A stretch of 64,000 bases of DNA, taken from positions 8,089,001 to 8,153,000 of the forward strand of contig JANTQA010000015.1 of the NCBI GenBank assembly GCA_027625915.1, given 5' to 3'. The notes beneath the pieces were generated by a model that was not told the DNA's origin, searched no databases, and worked only from the letters and a program-made list of their open reading frames with translations. The translations under genes and the position numbers were made by a program. Source of the stretch: Anaeramoeba flamelloides (Eukaryota; Metamonada; Anaeramoebidae). This document shows, in pieces, positions 61,770-64,000 of this stretch (position 1 is the stretch's first letter; every line of letters begins with the position of its first letter).

Positions 61770-61773
<4 letters not shown>
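60001..61773 (+). CDS. TAPT1/Emp65 family multi-pass membrane protein, 590 residues
   Basis: A single exon from ATG at 60001 (upstream in-frame codons lack ATG) to TAA. Family hallmarks are SFFTLSYLKREI (28-39), FLERFVAFGFF (71-81), HSIRGQSLIKFYVLFSILDI (149-168, against IRGQSVIKLYIIYNMLEV in human TAPT1), TTLNVCVNSHDKSW (275-288), and IFKKFDSEHLFQISCGD soon after. Hydrophobic helices lie near 72-93, 120-141, 250-270, 354-377 and 534-555, with weaker ones between. Two low-complexity charged inserts, about 199-240 (Asn/Lys/Glu) and 396-470 (Lys/Asn/Asp), interrupt loops and make it a little longer than the conserved core. TAPT1 relatives are ER membrane proteins; yeast Emp65 acts with Slp1 to protect folding-competent proteins, and human TAPT1 affects cilia and skeleton. 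ER location here is by homology. Confidence 0.9.

Positions 61774-61806
<33 letters not shown>
61774..61806. repeat. (TA)n directly after the TAPT1-family stop
   Basis: About 16 AT units begin within a base or two of the stop codon and so lie in the 3' untranslated region. Confidence 0.9.
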
Positions 61807-61809
<3 letters not shown>

Positions 61810-62487
61810 TCTTTAGAAATATTTGGAATTAATTTTAAAAAAGCATTATTTAATAAAATTTCGTTAATAACCAATTTTTCATGTTTTAATTTTTTTTTAA
61901 ATCACATTATAATTTTATCTCTCTTATTACCGTAATATGTCATTCAGGACGATTAATATAAACTACATTCCAAAAATTTGGGCACCGTTTAAACAGTTGA
62001 AAGGATTAGAATACCACACTTTACATGAAATTTGGAAATAATAATGATTTTACAAAATATTTCATTTTTTGTCTTTTTTGTTTTGATTTCATTTCCTTTT
62101 TTGCAGTTATGTAATCTGTTTTCGTAAGATTTGGAATTTTTTTTTGATGGTTGATAGAAGGTTTGTGTTGAGTTTGCTAAATTGAAAAATCACATACAAT
62201 TAGTCATTGATATCTTATCATTTGATTGATCAACAATTGTTGGTGAAATTTCAACAAATTTACCAATACCTTTTTTGTTCAGCTTTTTTCATTATTTTTA
62301 ATAAAGTGATTTTTTTTTTTTCGTTTTATAATTGTTTCTTTTATTTAGATGAAAAAGATTACTTATTAAAACATTAATTCTCTGTTTCTTAAATGTGGTT
62401 TTATCTTATGTTTGGAAAAAGATAATAAATTGGTTTTTTTTTTGTCTATTTTTGATTTTGGGTATTTCAGATTTTTGGGAATAGGGT
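61807..62487. other. Intergenic stretch, no feature seen
   Basis: AATAAAATT near 61855 may be a polyadenylation word. No gene or repeat recognised. Confidence 0.4.
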
Positions 62488-62513
62488 TTATATATATATA
62501 TATATATACATAC

Positions 62514-62548
<35 letters not shown>

Positions 62549-62549
62549 T
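62488..62549. repeat. (TA)n / (TACA)n microsatellite
   Basis: AT units are interrupted by three or four ACAT units. Confidence 0.95.
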
Positions 62550-64000
62550 CCTTTAGTATCCAAGAACGACTAACAATTAAAATTGATTTGTAATTCACTT
62601 TTAAATAATTCTAAATATATAAAAAAACTAACATTTTAAAAATTTAAAAAAAAATAAAACCAAAAACTCAAAAAAAGCAAGTCACAATTTTTGAAAGGGG
62701 CATTACCATTTTTTTACTCAATGGGATTTCACTGAAAAAAAGTTAACAAGAAGATTTTTAACTAATAATTGAATTTGTTTTAAAAGCTATTGCATAATCT
62801 CAATTTACTTAGTGATTATTTGTCTTTTTGTAGATCTTTATTGTTTTTCCACATGATCTTTTCAAAAAAAAAAAAGTATCAAAAAAATATAAAAAAAAAT
62901 TGAAAAAAAAAGAAAAACAAAAGTTTAATAACCAAAACTCAGAAAAAAAAACAGCTAAAAGTAAAAAACAAAGAATAAAAAATTTATAAAATGAGAAAAA
63001 AATGATTTTGATCTAAAAATTGAAATTTTCGTTTGAGAAGAATAATGAATTAATCTCATAGAATATGATCTATATTTTCAATAAAACAGGACCTTTTTAA
63101 CTGAAAAAGAGTTTTTTAACAATATGCAAAAATAAATTTTGAAAAAACTGTTTTTTTTTTAGCAACTTATCTATATCTTGGGAGACATAATATAAATATA
63201 TTAAATAACTTTAAATGTCTGATTGTTTATGATTCGACCCATAAAAATAGTCTTCACATTAAGATTTTTTTCTGTAATTCTTTTTTTTTTTTTTTAATCA
63301 AAAGAGATATCCTTTCTAATTGATGATTAGTATTTCATACTATTTAACTAAGAGAATTATTTAAGTGAATTTGAACTGGGGAACCAATATTATTTTCCTT
63401 CAATAGCTTAATATTTAATACCAAAATTCTCTGTGATATACCCTACCCCCTTTTTTTTTTTAAAATAATAAATTTTTTTTTTTAATTTGATTTTTGATAT
63501 TTCAACAAAATTTTTAAAAAATATTAAAAAAAAAAAATTGTTAATTATTATAGTGATACAATAAATCATTGTTATGCTTTGTCAAAGTTAAAATTGATGT
63601 ATATAAATTAATTAATTCATGAAAAAAATGAGTCTTTTAACTTAATTATTAAAAAAAGAAAATAAATAAAAAAAATAAAAAATTTTAAAGATTTATTTTT
63701 TTTCAAATTTAGATTTATACTAAATCAGGAAAAATTCTAATTTATTTTAATTTTTAAAAATTAAAACATTATTTTCAATATTGTACAATTAATAAAATCT
63801 TCTCCTTGTCAGAAATAACCCCCCTTTTTTTGATTGAATTTTCTATTACTAGATTGAAATAGTTTTTTTTTAAAAAAATCTATTTCATTGGTATAATTAT
63901 GTTAAACAATTAAATAATATTCTTAAAAACTTGTATTATATCTTTTCTTTTGTTTGTAATTATATATTTTTTAAATAATCAATACAAATAAAATTATCCT
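62550..64000. other. AT-rich stretch to the window end, no feature seen
   Basis: Poly-A and poly-T runs (for example near 62860-62910 and 63280-63300) without a supported gene. Confidence 0.5.

Overview
The window is very AT-rich nuclear DNA of a protist, roughly four-fifths A+T by eye. Its genes use the standard stop codons. Several carry spliceosomal introns with GTA-type donors (GTAAGC, GTAAAC, GTATGA, GTAATT, GTAGGA, GTAAAT) and TAG or CAG acceptors. Proteins have low-complexity inserts rich in Glu, Asn and Lys, and gene types are eukaryotic: ankyrin repeats, a CaMK-type kinase, a Wee1-type kinase, a TAPT1-family membrane protein and a C10/C12orf57 homologue. The style fits an AT-rich amoeboid protist such as Anaeramoeba, with dictyostelids as an alternative. 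That placement is inference. I saw no prokaryotic gene organisation, CRISPR array, rRNA or convincing tRNA.

Layout. 1-434 holds the 3' part of an Asn/Lys-rich gene on the minus strand that runs off the left edge. 435-17556 is gene-poor and filled with fold-back, TIR-type and other dispersed repeats. 17557-22620 is an intronless gene for a 1687-residue ankyrin-repeat protein. 27639-30898 is a six-exon CaMKI-like kinase gene, complete at 337 residues once spliced. 35884-36020 is an orphan terminal exon. 38048-38812 (minus) is a four-TM protein with a Met/Gln/Asn-rich tail. 45603-46094 is a two-exon C10 homologue, converging on a terminal exon at 46360-46523 (minus) of a gene I cannot name. 51637-53310 (minus) is a two-exon Wee1-like kinase of 500 residues. 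60001-61773 is a TAPT1/Emp65-family protein of 590 residues. 61774-64000 holds only simple repeats.

The rest is dominated by short non-autonomous elements, many palindromic. There are six copies of a TACAGTC-ended palindromic MITE, two of which share an internal insertion and lie head to head. There are three copies of a TACTGT-ended MITE, two long fold-backs (15796-16215 is nearly perfect), four copies of a 1.1-1.2 kb (or longer) non-coding repeat, and two diverged copies of a TIR element with ATCACGAT motifs and traces of an old coding frame.

The genes do not form an operon or an obvious pathway. Two are protein kinases (calcium signalling and cell-cycle control), two are multi-pass membrane proteins, and one is a large scaffold. 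I found no defence, toxin or novel multi-gene system. The most unusual items are the composite inverted MITE pair, the near-perfect fold-back, the 110-residue charged insert in the ankyrin protein, the altered DLG motif of the Wee1-like kinase, and a stop-free, multiple-of-three intron in the C10 gene. Open frames of 50-60 codons are expected by chance in DNA this AT-rich when TAA is the main stop, so small frames were accepted only with motif or splice support.
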